From positions 124,001-188,000 of the forward strand of contig JAURZM010000025.1 of the NCBI GenBank assembly GCA_030653385.1: a stretch of DNA of 64,000 nt, in the 5' to 3' direction. The DNA is from Rubrivivax sp. (GTDB lineage Bacteria > Pseudomonadota > Gammaproteobacteria > Burkholderiales > Burkholderiaceae_C). Below are positions 1 through 9,079 of this stretch, one piece after another (position 1 is the first letter of the stretch; every line of letters starts with the position of its first letter). The notes under the pieces were generated by a model. It did no database searches. It was not told the origin of the DNA and saw only the letters and a list, made by a program, of their open reading frames with translations. The translations under genes and the position numbers were made by a program.

Positions 1-1486
1 CGCCCCACATCTGCAGCGCACCGGCGCGCGCGGCCTTCAGGTTCTCGGGCCACTTCGCGGTCTTGAAGCTGATGCGGATGCCGATGGCCGCCATGTTCTT
101 CTGCCACAGCTCGTTGAGCTGGCGGCTGGCCTGGTCGGGCTGGGTGGCGCAGACCAGCAACAGCGGCTTGCCGTCGGGCTGTTCGCGCCAGCCGTCGCCG
201 TCGCGGTCGACGTAACCGTAGAGGTCGAGCAGGGCCTTGGCCCGCGCCGGGTCGTGGTCGCTGCTTTCGCTCTTGAAGTTGGCGTCGTAGCCGCTCATGT
301 GCGGCAGCACCGGGCTTTGCGCCGGAATGGCCATGCCGTGCCGCACCAGGCGGATCTCGCGGTCCACGTCCACCGCCAGGTTCATGGCCCGGCGCAAGGC
401 CACCTGGTGCGGTGCGTAACCGCCCACCACCGGGTCTTCCATGTTGTAGTAGGTCATCACCACGTCGGCTTGCAGCACCCGTGCGCCACGGATGCCTTGT
501 CTGGCCAGGTTCGGTGCCACCGCACCGCCGGGCATGGCGACGTGCACGAAGTCGGCCGGCAGGCGGTCGATGAGGTCGGTCTGGCCGTTCAGGAAACTCA
601 GCCAGCGCGGCTGCGCTTCTTCGATGATGGACACCTCCACGCGGTCCAGCAGCGGCAGCCGGCGCCCGCGCAATTGCGCCGCGATGGCCTGGCCTTCGGC
701 ATCGTCGACCGCGGGCTGGCTGTCCCACCGGCGTTCGCGGTAGGCCGGGTTGCGGTCCAGTGCAATCAGCGAACTGCGCCGCCACTGCACCAGCTTGAAC
801 GGGCCCGTGCCCACCGGGTGCTCGCCGATCTTGTTGCCGTAGAAGGCCACCACCTCGTGTGCCACCGCGCCGTACTGGCCGGCGATGGCCAGCGCCTCGA
901 TCAGCCGCGGGCGCGGTTCGTCGGTCTGGAACTGCACCGTGTGGCGGTCCAGCACACGCAGGCCTTCGATGGGGCGTTGGTAGTCGAAGGCTTGCTTGCG
1001 GTCCAGGCTGTCGCGGCGCAGCGCGGCCAGGCCGCTGAAGCCCAGGGCGTCGACGTTGGACCACAGCGGGCTCTTGTTCGCCGGGTCGGCGCAGCGCTTG
1101 AAGACGTAGATGAAGTCGGCCGCCACCAGTTCACGTGGGCGGCCGCCGAAGGCCGGGTCGTCGGCGAAGAAGATGCCGGGCTGGACCTTCACGGTCCAGG
1201 TGCGGAAGTCGCTGCTGATCTCTGGCATGCCCACGGCAGTGAGCGGCACGATGCGTGCCGGCCGCGCCAGGTGGTCGTAGGTGTACAGGCTTTCGAAGAT
1301 GTGCGTGATGACGGTGCGCGAATAGACGTCGGTGATCTGCGGCGGGTCGAAACTGCTCTCGGCGATCGGGAAGGCATAACGCAGCACCCGCAGGGGCTGG
1401 GCCGCCGCGGCCGGCGGCAACACCAGCCCCGCGCCAGCCGTCAAGCCCAGCGCGGCGCCCAGCGCCAGCGTGTCACGGCGCTTCAT
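1..1486 (-). CDS. ABC transporter substrate-binding protein, family 5 (peptide/oligopeptide type), 3' end outside window
   Basis: Extracytoplasmic solute-binding protein of a peptide-type ABC importer. The reading frame is open from an ATG at 1486 to the window edge (about 495 codons), so the C-terminus is missing. The protein begins MKRRDTLALG, a twin-arginine-like signal, followed by a hydrophobic Ala/Gly/Leu stretch and an AAA-rich cleavage region. The mature part begins LRVLRYAFPIAES and carries the FDPPQITD signature, closely paralogous to the two genes that follow at 1502-5194. It is the last of three tandem binding-protein genes on this strand; the gap to the second is only 15 bases. 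The ligand cannot be read from sequence; peptides or other large solutes are typical of the family. Confidence 0.9.
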   Translation of the reverse strand, partial: MKRRDTLALGAALGLTAGAGLVLPPAAAAQPLRVLRYAFPIAESSFDPPQITDVYSRTVITHIFESLYTYDHLARPARIVPLTAVGMPEISSDFRTWTVKVQPGIFFADDPAFGGRPRELVAADFIYVFKRCADPANKSPLWSNVDALGFSGLAALRRDSLDRKQAFDYQRPIEGLRVLDRHTVQFQTDEPRPRLIEALAIAGQYGAVAHEVVAFYGNKIGEHPVGTGPFKLVQWRRSSLIALDRNPAYRERRWDSQPAVDDAEGQAIAAQLRGRRLPLLDRVEVSIIEEAQPRWLSFLNGQTDLIDRLPADFVHVAMPGGAVAPNLARQGIRGARVLQADVVMTYYNMEDPVVGGYAPHQVALRRAMNLAVDVDREIRLVRHGMAIPAQSPVLPHMSGYDANFKSESSDHDPARAKALLDLYGYVDRDGDGWREQPDGKPLLLVCATQPDQASRQLNELWQKNMAAIGIRISFKTAKWPENLKAARAGALQMWG

Positions 1487-1501
1487 GGCCGGCGGCAGGT
1501 G

Positions 1502-3334
1502 TCAGTGGGGCGCACCACCACGCTTTTTCAGTTCGGTGCTGTCGATGTCCACGTACTTGTAGAACTCGCGCACGAAGATGTTGCGGTGGTAGCCCACCAC
1601 CCAGGGGTGGGCCAGGTCGGTGAAGACCCGGTGGGCGTGCACCTTGTAGGGCATGTAGGCCACCAGGATGCGCTTGGCTTCGTCCATCACCGCCTGCCGC
1701 TCGGGTCCGTCGGGCATGCCACGCTGTTTTTCGTACAGCCTGTCGTAAGCCGGCAGGTTGAAACGGGCGTGGTTGGCGCCGCCCTTGTTGGGGCCGTAGG
1801 CCAAGGCCAGAAAGGTGTCGCCGTCGGGTGCACCCGCGCTCCAGCCCACGCCCCACATCATCAGCTTGCCGGCGCGGCTGCTCTTCAGGTTTTCGGGCCA
1901 CTTGGCAATCTTGAAGACCATGCGGATGCCGATGGCGTCCATGTTCTTCTTCCAATGTTCGTTCAGCGCGCGGCTGGTCTGGTCGGGGCTGGTGGCGTAC
2001 TCCAGCACCAGGGGCTGGCCGTCGGGCTGGTCGCGCCAGCCGTCGCCGTCTTTGTCGACCCAGCCGTGCATGTCCAGCAGCGCCTTGGCGCGGCCGCGGC
2101 TGAAGTCGCTCATCTCGCTCTTGAACGCCGGGTCGTAGCCGAAGGTCTCGGGGCCGACGATGCCCTGGCCCGGGATGGCCTGGCCGCTGCGCACCAGGCG
2201 GATCTCGCGCTCCAGGTCCACCGCCAGGCTGATGGCCCGCCGCAAAGCCACCTTGTGTGGTTCGTAACCACCCACCACCGGGTGCTCCATGCCGAAGTAG
2301 CTGACCGAGACATCGGCACGTGGGTAACGCACCATCGTGATGCCCTGCTTGGCCAGGTTGGGCGCCAGGCGGTTGTTGGGAATGACGGTGGGCGCAAACA
2401 CCGGCGGCAGCTGATCCATCAGGTCCTGCTCGGCGTTCAGGAAACTCAGCCAGCGCGGCTGCGGTTCTTCGATGATCGAGATGTGCACCTCGTCGATCAA
2501 AGGCAGCTTCTTGCCCTTGAACTGCGCAGCCACCGCTTGCAGCCGCTTGTCACCAACGGGTGCGGTTTCGTCGTAGCGCACCTCGCGGTAGTTGGGGTTG
2601 CGCGCCAGCACGATGCGCGAGCTGCGGGTCCAGGACTTCAAGTAAAAAGGCCCGGTGCCCACCGGGTGGCCGTTGATCTTGTCGCCGTAGAACTCCACCA
2701 CTTCACGCGCCTGCGCGCCGGTGAAAGAACCGTCGGTGAAGTTGTACAGAAAACGCGGCGTGGCTTCGCCCAGCTTGATCTGGAAGGTGTAGCGGTCCAG
2801 CGTGCGCAGGCCTTCGACCGGGGTGTCGTAGTCGAAGGGTTTCTTGTCGTCCATCAGCTTCTTGCGCAGCTCGCTCAGGCCCAGGATCTTGGCGTTTTCC
2901 AGGATGTAGAGGTTGCCGCTTTTCCACTGCGGGTCGTAGTGGCGCTTCAGGCTGTAGACGTAGTCTTCGGCTGTCAGTTCGCGCTTCTTGCCCTTGAACA
3001 CCGGGTCGTCGGCGAAGTAGATGCCGGGTTTGATGCGGAAGGTGAAGGTCTTGAAGTCGGCCGACACCTCGGGCATGGCCGCTGCGGTGTTGGGCCGCAT
3101 GCGCGCGGGCTTGGCCAGGAATTCGAACTCCAGCGGTGCGTCGAAGATGCCGCTGGCCACGGTGCGTGAATACAGGTCGGTGATCTGCGGCGGGTCGAAG
3201 CCGGTTTCGGCAATCAGGAAGGCGTAGCGCAGGACTTTCGGCGGCGCCTCGGAGGCAGCTTGTGGCTGGGCCACCAGCGGGGCCAGCAAGGCGGCCGCCA
3301 GGGCGCTGACGCGAATCAGTGGGTAAAAGTTCAT
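1502..3334 (-). CDS. ABC transporter substrate-binding protein, family 5
   Basis: A 610-residue periplasmic solute-binding protein (SBP_bac_5, DppA/OppA/YejA-like). An N-terminal Sec signal (MNFYPLIRVSALAAALLAPL, ending AQPQA) is followed by a mature domain with the FDPPQITDLYS signature near residue 47. Length is normal to slightly long for the family, as in YejA-type proteins. It is the middle of three tandem paralogues: 15 bases separate it from the downstream copy and 18 from the upstream copy, so one transcript is likely. The permease and ATPase genes are divergent at 5387-9044. Substrate is unknown. The start is the ATG that opens the signal peptide. Confidence 0.92.
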   Translation of the reverse strand: MNFYPLIRVSALAAALLAPLVAQPQAASEAPPKVLRYAFLIAETGFDPPQITDLYSRTVASGIFDAPLEFEFLAKPARMRPNTAAAMPEVSADFKTFTFRIKPGIYFADDPVFKGKKRELTAEDYVYSLKRHYDPQWKSGNLYILENAKILGLSELRKKLMDDKKPFDYDTPVEGLRTLDRYTFQIKLGEATPRFLYNFTDGSFTGAQAREVVEFYGDKINGHPVGTGPFYLKSWTRSSRIVLARNPNYREVRYDETAPVGDKRLQAVAAQFKGKKLPLIDEVHISIIEEPQPRWLSFLNAEQDLMDQLPPVFAPTVIPNNRLAPNLAKQGITMVRYPRADVSVSYFGMEHPVVGGYEPHKVALRRAISLAVDLEREIRLVRSGQAIPGQGIVGPETFGYDPAFKSEMSDFSRGRAKALLDMHGWVDKDGDGWRDQPDGQPLVLEYATSPDQTSRALNEHWKKNMDAIGIRMVFKIAKWPENLKSSRAGKLMMWGVGWSAGAPDGDTFLALAYGPNKGGANHARFNLPAYDRLYEKQRGMPDGPERQAVMDEAKRILVAYMPYKVHAHRVFTDLAHPWVVGYHRNIFVREFYKYVDIDSTELKKRGGAPH

Positions 3335-3352
3335 GAAGTCCTCGCCGACAGT

Positions 3353-5194
3353 TCAGTGCAGCATCTCGCTGCTGTCCATGTCCATGAAACGCCAGTAGTC
3401 GCGGATGAAGGGGTGGGGCACATAACCCTTCACCTGTGGGTGCGTGAGCCAGCTGTTGATGGGGTGGGCGGTGGCTTTCATCGGCATGTAGGCCAGGCTC
3501 AGTTTCAGCGCCTGCTGCACCAGGGCCGCGCGTTCGGGTCCGTCGGGCAAAACCCGCTGGCGCAGGTGCAGTTCGTTCACCGCCGGCAGGTCGAAACGCG
3601 AGTGGTTGGACATGCCCTTGTTGGGGCCGTACATGACGTCCAGGAAGTAGCTGGCGTCGGGCAGTGCGGCGGTCCAGCCGGTGCCCCACATCATCAGCTT
3701 GCCGGCTCGGCTGGCCTTGATGTTCTCCTGCCAGGCGCGCACCGTGAAGTTGATTTGCACGCCCAGCGCGTTCATCGACTTCTGCCAGATGCCCTGCAGC
3801 TGGCGCGCCGCCTGCGATGTTTCGCTGGTGTATTCCAGCACCAGCGGCGTGCCGTCGGGCTGTTCGCGCCAGCCGTCGCCGTCGCGGTCGACATAACCGT
3901 ACAGCTCGAGCAAGGCCTTGGCGCGGGGCAGCGAGAAGTCGCTCATCTCGGACTTGAGTGCAGCGTCGTAACCCGGAATGCCCGGCGGCAGGATGGTCTG
4001 CGGCGCCACGGCCTGGCCACGCCGCACGAGGTCGATTTCGCGCTGCACGTCGTAGGCCATGGCCAGCGCGCGGCGCAGCGCCACCTTGTGCGGTTCGTAA
4101 CCGCCGACCACCGGGTTTTCCATGCCGAAGTAGGTGTACCAGGTGCTGACCGCCACTTCCTGGTGCAGACGCACACCCCGTTTGGCCAGGTTGGGCGCCA
4201 CCTGGGCGCGCGGCGCCGCCATGTTCACGAACTCGTTGGGTACCGCGACCATGTCGATCTGCTGGTTCAGGAAGGACAGCCAACGCGGCTGCGCTTCTTC
4301 GATGATGCTGATGTCCACGCGGTCCAGCATCGGCATCTGCCGGCCGCGCAGCTGGCGGGCCAGCGCCTGGCCCGCGGCGTCGTCGGCGTTGGGTTCGGCG
4401 TCATAGACGTTGTGGCTGTGTGCCGGGTTGCGTTCAAGCACGATGCGCGTGCCGCGGGTCCAGGCACCCAGCTTGAAGGGGCCGGTGCCGTGCGGCCGTT
4501 CGCCAATCGTGCCCGGGTTCACTTCGACCACCTCACGGGCCAGCGCGCCGGCCAGCGCCGGGCTGGCCAGCACATAGGGCAGGCGGGGAGCCGGCCGTGC
4601 CACGCGCAGCTCGAAGCTGTAGCGGTCCAGTGTGCGCAGGCCTGGCACTTCGGTGTCGTAGTCGAAGGGTTTTTTCTGGTCCAGTGACTGCTTGCGCAGT
4701 TCGTTCAGGCCGAGCAGGCCCGCGCCTTCGTAGTGGAACAGCGTGGGGCTGCGGGTGGCCGGGTCGTAGTAGCGCTTGATGGAGTACACGTAGTCGGCGG
4801 CCACCAGCTCACGTGGCTTGCCACCGAAGGCCGCGTGGTCGGGAAAAAAGATGCCCGGCTTGATGCGGAACACGAAGTGCGTGAAGTCCGCATTCACCTC
4901 GGGCAGGCCGGCAGCGGTGTTGGGCTTGAGCCGGGCCGGGCGCGCCAGGTGGTCGTAGGTGAGTGGCGCGTCGAAGAGGCTGGACACCAGCGCGGCCGAG
5001 ATGACGTCGGAAATCTGCGCCGGGTCGAAGTTGTTTTCGCGGCTGGCCAATGCCAAGCGCAGCACTTTGGGTGTGGCTGTTGCGCCCGCCGGCGGTTGAG
5101 CCGCGCCCGCCAGGCCGGCTGTGCCCAGGCCGCAGGCCAGCAGCACGGCCGGCGCCAGCGCCAGCCGAACACCGCGCAGGAAGGTCTTGTTCAT
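3353..5194 (-). CDS. ABC transporter substrate-binding protein, family 5
   Basis: A 613-residue solute-binding protein and the first gene of the tandem triplet, next to the divergent permease operon. The N-terminus is a signal peptide (MNKTFLRGVRLALAPAVLLACG) with a cysteine in the hydrophobic region, followed by Ala/Gly/Pro-rich sequence. The mature domain starts around VLRLALASRENNFDPAQISD and keeps the family's YSIKRYYDP and LSEMSDF-like segments. The three copies have visibly diverged from each other across the whole length, which suggests different ligands or affinities sharing one membrane complex. That sharing is inference from the single set of permease and ATPase genes. Confidence 0.92.
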   Translation of the reverse strand: MNKTFLRGVRLALAPAVLLACGLGTAGLAGAAQPPAGATATPKVLRLALASRENNFDPAQISDVISAALVSSLFDAPLTYDHLARPARLKPNTAAGLPEVNADFTHFVFRIKPGIFFPDHAAFGGKPRELVAADYVYSIKRYYDPATRSPTLFHYEGAGLLGLNELRKQSLDQKKPFDYDTEVPGLRTLDRYSFELRVARPAPRLPYVLASPALAGALAREVVEVNPGTIGERPHGTGPFKLGAWTRGTRIVLERNPAHSHNVYDAEPNADDAAGQALARQLRGRQMPMLDRVDISIIEEAQPRWLSFLNQQIDMVAVPNEFVNMAAPRAQVAPNLAKRGVRLHQEVAVSTWYTYFGMENPVVGGYEPHKVALRRALAMAYDVQREIDLVRRGQAVAPQTILPPGIPGYDAALKSEMSDFSLPRAKALLELYGYVDRDGDGWREQPDGTPLVLEYTSETSQAARQLQGIWQKSMNALGVQINFTVRAWQENIKASRAGKLMMWGTGWTAALPDASYFLDVMYGPNKGMSNHSRFDLPAVNELHLRQRVLPDGPERAALVQQALKLSLAYMPMKATAHPINSWLTHPQVKGYVPHPFIRDYWRFMDMDSSEMLH

Positions 5195-5386
5195 GCAGAG
5201 GCTGCCAAAGCACTTGTCGTGCCGGAAAAGCTCTGCAGTCTAGTGCGCCGCAGGCACGTTGCTTGCTGGCGATCACCCGCAAGCCAGGGGGGAAATCACC
5301 GCACAAAACGCCCCGAAGCCACCCCTACACTCGCCCATCCCAAAATCTGGCTGCCGCCACGAGCGTCAGCCCCGGAGTCAGGCTCG
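5195..5386. promoter_or_regulatory. divergent intergenic region between binding-protein and permease operons
   Basis: This 192-base gap separates the starts of two divergent transcription units and must hold promoters for both. On the plus strand a TACACT hexamer at 5326-5331 is a possible -10 element about 55 bases before the permease start; no good -35 is visible. No clear operator or riboswitch was recognised. Confidence 0.35.
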
Positions 5387-6325
5387 ATGGCCGCATACCT
5401 CATACGGCGCCTGTGGCAAATGATTCCCACGCTCGCGGGCGTGGTGCTGCTGGTGTTTTTTCTCTTCAAGTACTTCGGCGGCGACCCGGCCGAGGTACTG
5501 GGCGGCCTGAACGCCAGCCCCGAACAGGTGCTGGCCATCCGCCAGCAGCTGGGCCTGGACGAACCGGTCTGGTACCAGCTTTGGCTCTTCGTCAAGCAGA
5601 TCGTCACCTTCGACTGGGGCAAGAGCTGGGCCACCAACGAAGCGGTGAGCAACCTGTTTGCCACGCGGCTTCCGGCCACGCTGACGGTGATGATTCCCAT
5701 CCTGGTGCTGGACGTGCTGCTGGCCCTGCCCATCGCGATGTGGGTGGCCTACCGCCGCGGCAGCCTGACCGACCGGACGATCATGGTCGTGACCACCGTA
5801 GCGCTGTCGATCAGCTTCCTGGTCTACGTCATCATCGGCCAGTACGTGTTCGGCTTCCAGCTGGGCTGGTTTCCGGTGCAGGGCTGGAGCGACAGCGTGC
5901 TGACCAATCTGCTGGTCTACGCGCCGCTGCCGGTGATGCTGGCGGTGGCCGTGGGCCTGGCGCCGCAGACGCGCCTGTACCGCAGCTTTCTGCTGGACGA
6001 ACTGGGCCAGGACTACGTGCGAACCGCCCGCGCCAAGGGCATGACCGAAGGTGTGGTGCTGTTTCGGCACGTGCTGCGCAACGCGATGATCCCGATCCTG
6101 ACCAACATCGGTCTGCAGCTGCCAGGCATCTTCGTCGGCAGTTTCCTGATCGAGGTGTTCTTCAGCATTCCCGGCATCGGCCGCGAGGTGCTGCTGGCGG
6201 TGAACCGCAGTGACTTTCCGGTCATCCAGGCGGTCACCATCTACCTGGCGGTGCTGACCATGGGCATCAACCTGCTGACCGACCTGGCCTACAAGGTCGC
6301 CGACCCGCGCGTGGTGCTCAAGTGA
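5387..6325 (+). CDS. ABC transporter permease, DppB/OppB family
   Basis: A 312-residue inner-membrane permease of a peptide-type ABC importer. It starts MAAYLIRRLWQMIPTLAG, the classic DppB N-terminus with the first membrane helix, then a short periplasmic loop (LGLDEPVWYQ) and about five more membrane segments. The cytoplasmic EAA-like loop, DYVRTARAKGM, lies near residues 205-220 and docks the ATPase. The reading frame is open for more than 200 codons upstream, but homology and the membrane start place initiation at this ATG. Its stop overlaps the next gene's GTG (GTGA), indicating translational coupling. Confidence 0.95.
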   Translation: MAAYLIRRLWQMIPTLAGVVLLVFFLFKYFGGDPAEVLGGLNASPEQVLAIRQQLGLDEPVWYQLWLFVKQIVTFDWGKSWATNEAVSNLFATRLPATLTVMIPILVLDVLLALPIAMWVAYRRGSLTDRTIMVVTTVALSISFLVYVIIGQYVFGFQLGWFPVQGWSDSVLTNLLVYAPLPVMLAVAVGLAPQTRLYRSFLLDELGQDYVRTARAKGMTEGVVLFRHVLRNAMIPILTNIGLQLPGIFVGSFLIEVFFSIPGIGREVLLAVNRSDFPVIQAVTIYLAVLTMGINLLTDLAYKVADPRVVLK

Positions 6326-7380
6326 ACACAGCTGCCTTGTCCGCAGACGGCGCCCTGGACGGCGCACATCAGAAAAGCGAAGGTGTCTGGCACGCCGCCT
6401 GGCGCCGTTTCAAGGCCGACCGCGTGGGGTTGGTGAGCCTGGTCATCGTGGCGCTGTTCATCCTGCTCATCGCGCTGTCGGGCCTGGGCCTGGTGGCCAA
6501 GAACTGGCAGGTCGAAGCGGGTGTGCCCAATGCACCGCCCACACTGCTGGGCCCGGCCCCGCCGCAGGCCACCGGTGCCATCGAAACGCCCAAGGGCCCC
6601 AATGTCGATCTGTCGGCGGTGGACCCGCTGGCACCGCGCTACAAGGAGTGGGACGAAAAGGCCAAGGAATTCCAGACCACCGAAACCGTGAAGGCGCAGA
6701 CGCTGCCCTTCGGCGGCGACCGCCTGGGCCGCGACGTGCTGCAAAAGGCCATCAAGGGCACCGAGATCAGCGTCTTCGTGGGTGTGGCTGCGGCCGCGGT
6801 GGCCACCTTGATCGGTGTGTTGATGGGCGCCTTCGGTGGTTTTTTCGGCGGCAAGGTGGGCGACGGGCTGGAGTGGCTCTACAACGTCTTCGAGTCCATT
6901 CCGAACATCCTGCTGATCTTTGCCTTTGCGGCGGTGGTCGGGCGCGGCGTGGAAAGTGTCGTCATCATCCTGGCGCTGACGGGCTGGACCGGCATGTACC
7001 GCCAGGTGCGTGCCGAGTTCATCAAACACGCCAACCGCGACTACGTGCGCAGTGCCGAGGCCATCGGTGCCAGCAGCCTGAGCCGCATGTTCAAGCACAT
7101 CCTGCCCAATGTGAGCCACGTCGTGCTGGTGCGCATGGGCCTGCTCACGGTGGGTTTCATCAAGGCCGAAGTCATCCTGTCCTACCTGGGCCTGGGCGTG
7201 CGGGTGGACCAGGTGTCGTGGGGCACGATGCTGGCCGAAGCGCAGAGTGAACTGATCCTGGGCCACTGGTGGCAGCTGGCCGCGGCCACGCTTTTCATGG
7301 CGGTGTTCGTGACCGCGTTTTCGCTGATGGCCGATGCGCTGCGCGATGCGCTGGACCCGAAACTGCGGGGACTGGAATGA
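6322..7380 (+). CDS. ABC transporter permease, DppC/YejE-like
   Basis: A 352-residue partner permease starting with GTG inside the preceding stop codon. A cytoplasmic N-terminal segment and the first membrane helix (VSLVIVALFILLIALSGLGL) are followed by an extended periplasmic loop of about 100 residues, rich in Pro and charged residues. This loop is longer than in DppC and similar in style to YejE. Then come the conserved FGGDRLGRDVL motif and five further membrane helices. The EAA-type loop is DYVRSAEAIGAS. The stop overlaps the next start (ATGA). It forms the heterodimeric channel with the preceding permease. Confidence 0.95.
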   Translation: MNTAALSADGALDGAHQKSEGVWHAAWRRFKADRVGLVSLVIVALFILLIALSGLGLVAKNWQVEAGVPNAPPTLLGPAPPQATGAIETPKGPNVDLSAVDPLAPRYKEWDEKAKEFQTTETVKAQTLPFGGDRLGRDVLQKAIKGTEISVFVGVAAAAVATLIGVLMGAFGGFFGGKVGDGLEWLYNVFESIPNILLIFAFAAVVGRGVESVVIILALTGWTGMYRQVRAEFIKHANRDYVRSAEAIGASSLSRMFKHILPNVSHVVLVRMGLLTVGFIKAEVILSYLGLGVRVDQVSWGTMLAEAQSELILGHWWQLAAATLFMAVFVTAFSLMADALRDALDPKLRGLE

Positions 7381-9044
7381 GCATGCTGTTGTCGATTCAA
7401 GACCTCAAGGTCGCCTTCCGCATGGGCAAGGGCGTGCGCGCCGAAGCCGTGAAGGGCGTCTCCTTCGACATCCCCGAAAACACCACCGTCGCGCTGGTGG
7501 GTGAATCGGGCAGCGGCAAGAGCGTCACCGCGATGAGCGTGCTGAACCTGCTGCCCGACAACGCCGAACGCAGCGGCCGCATCCTGTGGCGCGGCAAGGA
7601 AATGCTGCAAGCCACGCTGGCCGAATTGCAGGCCATGCGCGGCAAGGAAATCGCGTGTGTCTTCCAGGACCCGATGAGTTCGCTGAACCCGGTGTTCAAC
7701 GTCGGCCAGCAGCTGTGCGAACCGCTGATGAAACACATGGGCCTGGGCCGCAGCGCGGCGCTGAAGCGGGCCGAAGAACTGCTGGGCGAAGTGGGCATCC
7801 CCGAACCCAAACGGCGGCTGGAGAGTTACCCGCACGAAATGTCGGGCGGCCAGCAGCAGCGTGTGATGATCGCGATGGCGCTGTCCTGCGAACCCAAGCT
7901 GCTGATTGCCGACGAGCCCACCACGGCGCTGGACGTGACCATCCAGCGCCAGATTCTTGAACTGCTGGGCAAGCTGAAGACCAGCCACCAGATGAGCGTG
8001 CTCTTCATCAGCCACGACCTGGGCCTGGTGGGTGAAATTGCCGACCACGTGGTGGTCATGCGCAACGGCATCATCCGCGAACAGGGGCCCGTGTCGGGCA
8101 TCTTCGAAACGCCGAAGGACGACTACACCAAGGCCCTGCTGGCCTGCCGCCCCAGCCTGGAAGGCAACCCGTCGCGGCTGATGGTCATCGACGACCACAT
8201 CGCCGGCCGCGGCGCTTCGACCCAGTTCAAGGCCAAGGATGCCAACGCGCCCGTGGTGCTGGAAGTGCGTTCACTGGCCAAGAGCTTCTGGCTCAAGCAG
8301 GGCCTGTTCGGCAAGCGCGAATTCAAGGCCGTGCAGAACGTCAACTTCAAGCTGAAGAAGGGCCACACGCTGGGCGTGGTGGGCGAATCGGGTTCGGGCA
8401 AGACGACGATGGGCCTGACGCTCCTGCGCCTGCACGAGCCCACCGGCGGCGAAGTCATCTTCGACGGCCAGAACCTGCTGAAGTTGAGCGACCGCGAGCG
8501 TCTGACCATGCGCAGGCGCATCCAGATCGTGTTCCAGAACCCCTATGCCAGCCTGAACCCGCGTTTCACCATCGGCCAGACGCTGGTGGAGCCGATGGCC
8601 ATCCACGGCATCGGCAAAGACCTGGCCGAACGAGAACAGCGTGCCCGCAGCCTGCTGGAAAAAGTGGGCCTGGACGGTCGTGCCTTCGGCAAGTACCCGC
8701 ACGAGTTTTCCGGTGGCCAGCGCCAGCGCGTGGCCATCGCGCGCTGCCTGACGCTGAACCCCGAGGTGCTGGTGCTGGACGAAGCCGTCAGCGCGCTGGA
8801 CGTCAGCGTGCAGGCCCAGGTGCTGAATCTGCTGAAAGACCTGCAGGACGAGTTCGGCCTGAGCTACGTCTTCATCAGCCACGACCTGGCGGTGGTGCGT
8901 TTCATCAGCGACGAGGTGCTGGTGATGAAAGACGGCGTGGTGGTCGAACAGGCCAGCGCGGAACAGATCCTGGCGGCGCCGCGTGAGGACTACACCAAAC
9001 GGTTGCTGGCTGCCATTCCGCGGGGCTACCGCGCCGCCGCCTGA
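7377..9044 (+). CDS. ABC transporter ATP-binding protein, fused double NBD (DppDF/YejF type)
   Basis: A 555-residue fusion of two nucleotide-binding domains that drive the importer. The first NBD has Walker A GESGSGKS at residues 42-49, signature MSGGQQQR and Walker B LLIADEPT. The second, after a linker near residue 270, has Walker A GESGSGKT, signature FSGGQRQR, and a Walker B region with LVLDEAVS. The last reads EAVSALD, as in YejF/DppF proteins. Both carry the C-terminal extension typical of peptide importers (KDDYTKALL and REDYTKRLL). Start is ATG 7377 within the ATGA overlap. No further component is needed for a complete importer with the divergent binding proteins. Confidence 0.96.
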   Translation: MSMLLSIQDLKVAFRMGKGVRAEAVKGVSFDIPENTTVALVGESGSGKSVTAMSVLNLLPDNAERSGRILWRGKEMLQATLAELQAMRGKEIACVFQDPMSSLNPVFNVGQQLCEPLMKHMGLGRSAALKRAEELLGEVGIPEPKRRLESYPHEMSGGQQQRVMIAMALSCEPKLLIADEPTTALDVTIQRQILELLGKLKTSHQMSVLFISHDLGLVGEIADHVVVMRNGIIREQGPVSGIFETPKDDYTKALLACRPSLEGNPSRLMVIDDHIAGRGASTQFKAKDANAPVVLEVRSLAKSFWLKQGLFGKREFKAVQNVNFKLKKGHTLGVVGESGSGKTTMGLTLLRLHEPTGGEVIFDGQNLLKLSDRERLTMRRRIQIVFQNPYASLNPRFTIGQTLVEPMAIHGIGKDLAEREQRARSLLEKVGLDGRAFGKYPHEFSGGQRQRVAIARCLTLNPEVLVLDEAVSALDVSVQAQVLNLLKDLQDEFGLSYVFISHDLAVVRFISDEVLVMKDGVVVEQASAEQILAAPREDYTKRLLAAIPRGYRAAA

Positions 9045-9079
9045 TGCGGCCCGTGCCCCGCTGAAAGCCACGTGCCACC

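Noticed and set aside
254..3169. Very long plus-strand open frame opposite the binding-protein genes
   Set aside because: It is antisense to two clear family-5 binding proteins. Its translation is His/Val/Gln-rich with no domain, a usual artefact of high-GC codon bias.
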